Source: Clostridia bacterium (lineage in GTDB: Bacteria > Bacillota_A > Clostridia > Oscillospirales > Butyricicoccaceae). Taken from it: a stretch of 6,542 bases of DNA. Under the pieces are notes generated by a model. It did no database searches. It saw only the letters and a list, made by a program, of their open reading frames with translations, and was not told where the DNA came from. The translations under genes and the position numbers were made by a program. Below, piece after piece: positions 6,052 through 6,542 of this stretch (position 1 is the first letter of the stretch; each line of letters starts with the position of its first letter). The stretch lies in the NCBI GenBank assembly GCA_017548175.1, contig JAFYMZ010000139.1:1-6542 (forward strand), written 5' to 3'.

Positions 6052-6510
6052 TTATTCGGTCAAATCTTTGGCGTACAGCCGGTCGGTGCCGCCGCCGTAG
6101 TTGACAATGTCCCGCAGGTAGCGGTAGCCGTATTTTTCATACAGCCCGGTGTGCTCGGAAGGGATGTAGGTGCGGGTGAAGCCAAGCTGCTTTGCATAGT
6201 CGTTGGCAAAGTCGATGAGCATTCCGCTGATGCGGTGCCCGCGGCAGGACTCGGTGACGAAAATGCTGGATACCCAAGGGGTGATGTCGGGAAGGGGATA
6301 GTAGTCGGTCTTCAGCAGCGAAGCCATGCCCACGATCTTGCCATCCAGCAGCGCCACGAACATGGTCTCCCAGTCGGAAAAGTCCCAGCGCGCCAGCGAC
6401 TGCAGGGTGTGAGCCTTCACCTCGTCCCAAGAGAAGTTGGTGACGAACTCCACCAGCGCAGCGGCCAGCGGGGTGTCACGGTCTACTTTGCGAAACTCCA
6501 GACGTTCCAT
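6052..6510 (-). CDS. GNAT-family N-acetyltransferase
   Basis: A 152-residue cytosolic protein of the GCN5-related fold, which moves an acetyl group from acetyl-CoA to an amine; the substrate cannot be read from the sequence. VALLDGKIVGMASL at 52-65 is the typical central strand pair. WVSSIFVTESCRGHRISGMLIDFA at 79-102 carries motif A, with the pyrophosphate-binding loop CRGHRISG at 89-96. GLYEKYGYR at 122-130 is the usual C-terminal motif with the tyrosine that often acts as general acid. The ATG at 6508-6510 follows the stop codon of an upstream gene by 1 nt. Only a weak AAGG lies 15 nt upstream, so translation is probably coupled to that gene. Confidence 0.93.
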   Translation of the reverse strand: MERLEFRKVDRDTPLAAALVEFVTNFSWDEVKAHTLQSLARWDFSDWETMFVALLDGKIVGMASLLKTDYYPLPDITPWVSSIFVTESCRGHRISGMLIDFANDYAKQLGFTRTYIPSEHTGLYEKYGYRYLRDIVNYGGGTDRLYAKDLTE

Positions 6511-6511
6511 C

Positions 6512-6542
6512 TTATTTGACGTAGACCTTGGGCAGGCGCTGA
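6512..6542 (-). CDS. C-terminal end of a gene upstream of the acetyltransferase (partial)
   Basis: On the minus strand the last nine codons read QRLPKVYVK and end at a TAA (6512-6514), one base before the acetyltransferase ATG. The close fit suggests an operon with translational coupling. The fragment is too short to assign a function, and the rest lies outside the window. Confidence 0.55.
   Translation of the reverse strand, partial: QRLPKVYVK

Overview
The window looks like chromosomal housekeeping DNA from a moderately GC-rich member of the Firmicutes, most likely a gut Clostridia of the Oscillospirales type. That placement is inference. It rests on strong AAAGGAG/AAGGAGGGG ribosome binding sites, consensus sigma-A promoters, a single-chain pyruvate carboxylase, and a YbjN/ArsC-Spx gene complement. 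I see no mobile element, CRISPR array, tRNA or rRNA.

Left part (1-4600, minus strand): a biotin pair. birA (biotin-protein ligase without the DNA-binding domain) lies directly upstream of pyc (full-length pyruvate carboxylase, 1145 aa, biotinyl lysine K1109). The two point the same way with a 121-bp gap that holds a good promoter for pyc alone. BirA attaches biotin to the AMKM lysine of carboxylases such as Pyc, so the modifying enzyme sits beside a substrate. A perfect 15-bp inverted repeat lies beyond the 3' end of pyc and overlaps the apparent stop codon of a gene entering from the left edge on the plus strand.

Middle part (4500-5622, plus strand): a near-consensus promoter fires away from birA into two tandem paralogous genes of the YbjN / type III secretion chaperone-like fold (160 and 155 aa), 14 bp apart and closed by a strong GC-rich terminator. 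Their promoter and the birA promoter stand back to back, with -35 boxes only 9 bp apart.

Right part (5640-6542): a small ArsC/Spx-family thioredoxin-fold protein on the plus strand converges on a GNAT acetyltransferase on the minus strand. A perfect 15-bp stem lies between them, and its U-tract serves the minus strand. The GNAT gene starts 1 nt after the stop of another minus-strand gene, of which only the last nine codons are inside the window.

The content is mostly ordinary. The points most worth a second look are the divergent promoter pair, the tandem YbjN-like paralogs of unknown role, and the birA-pyc pairing.
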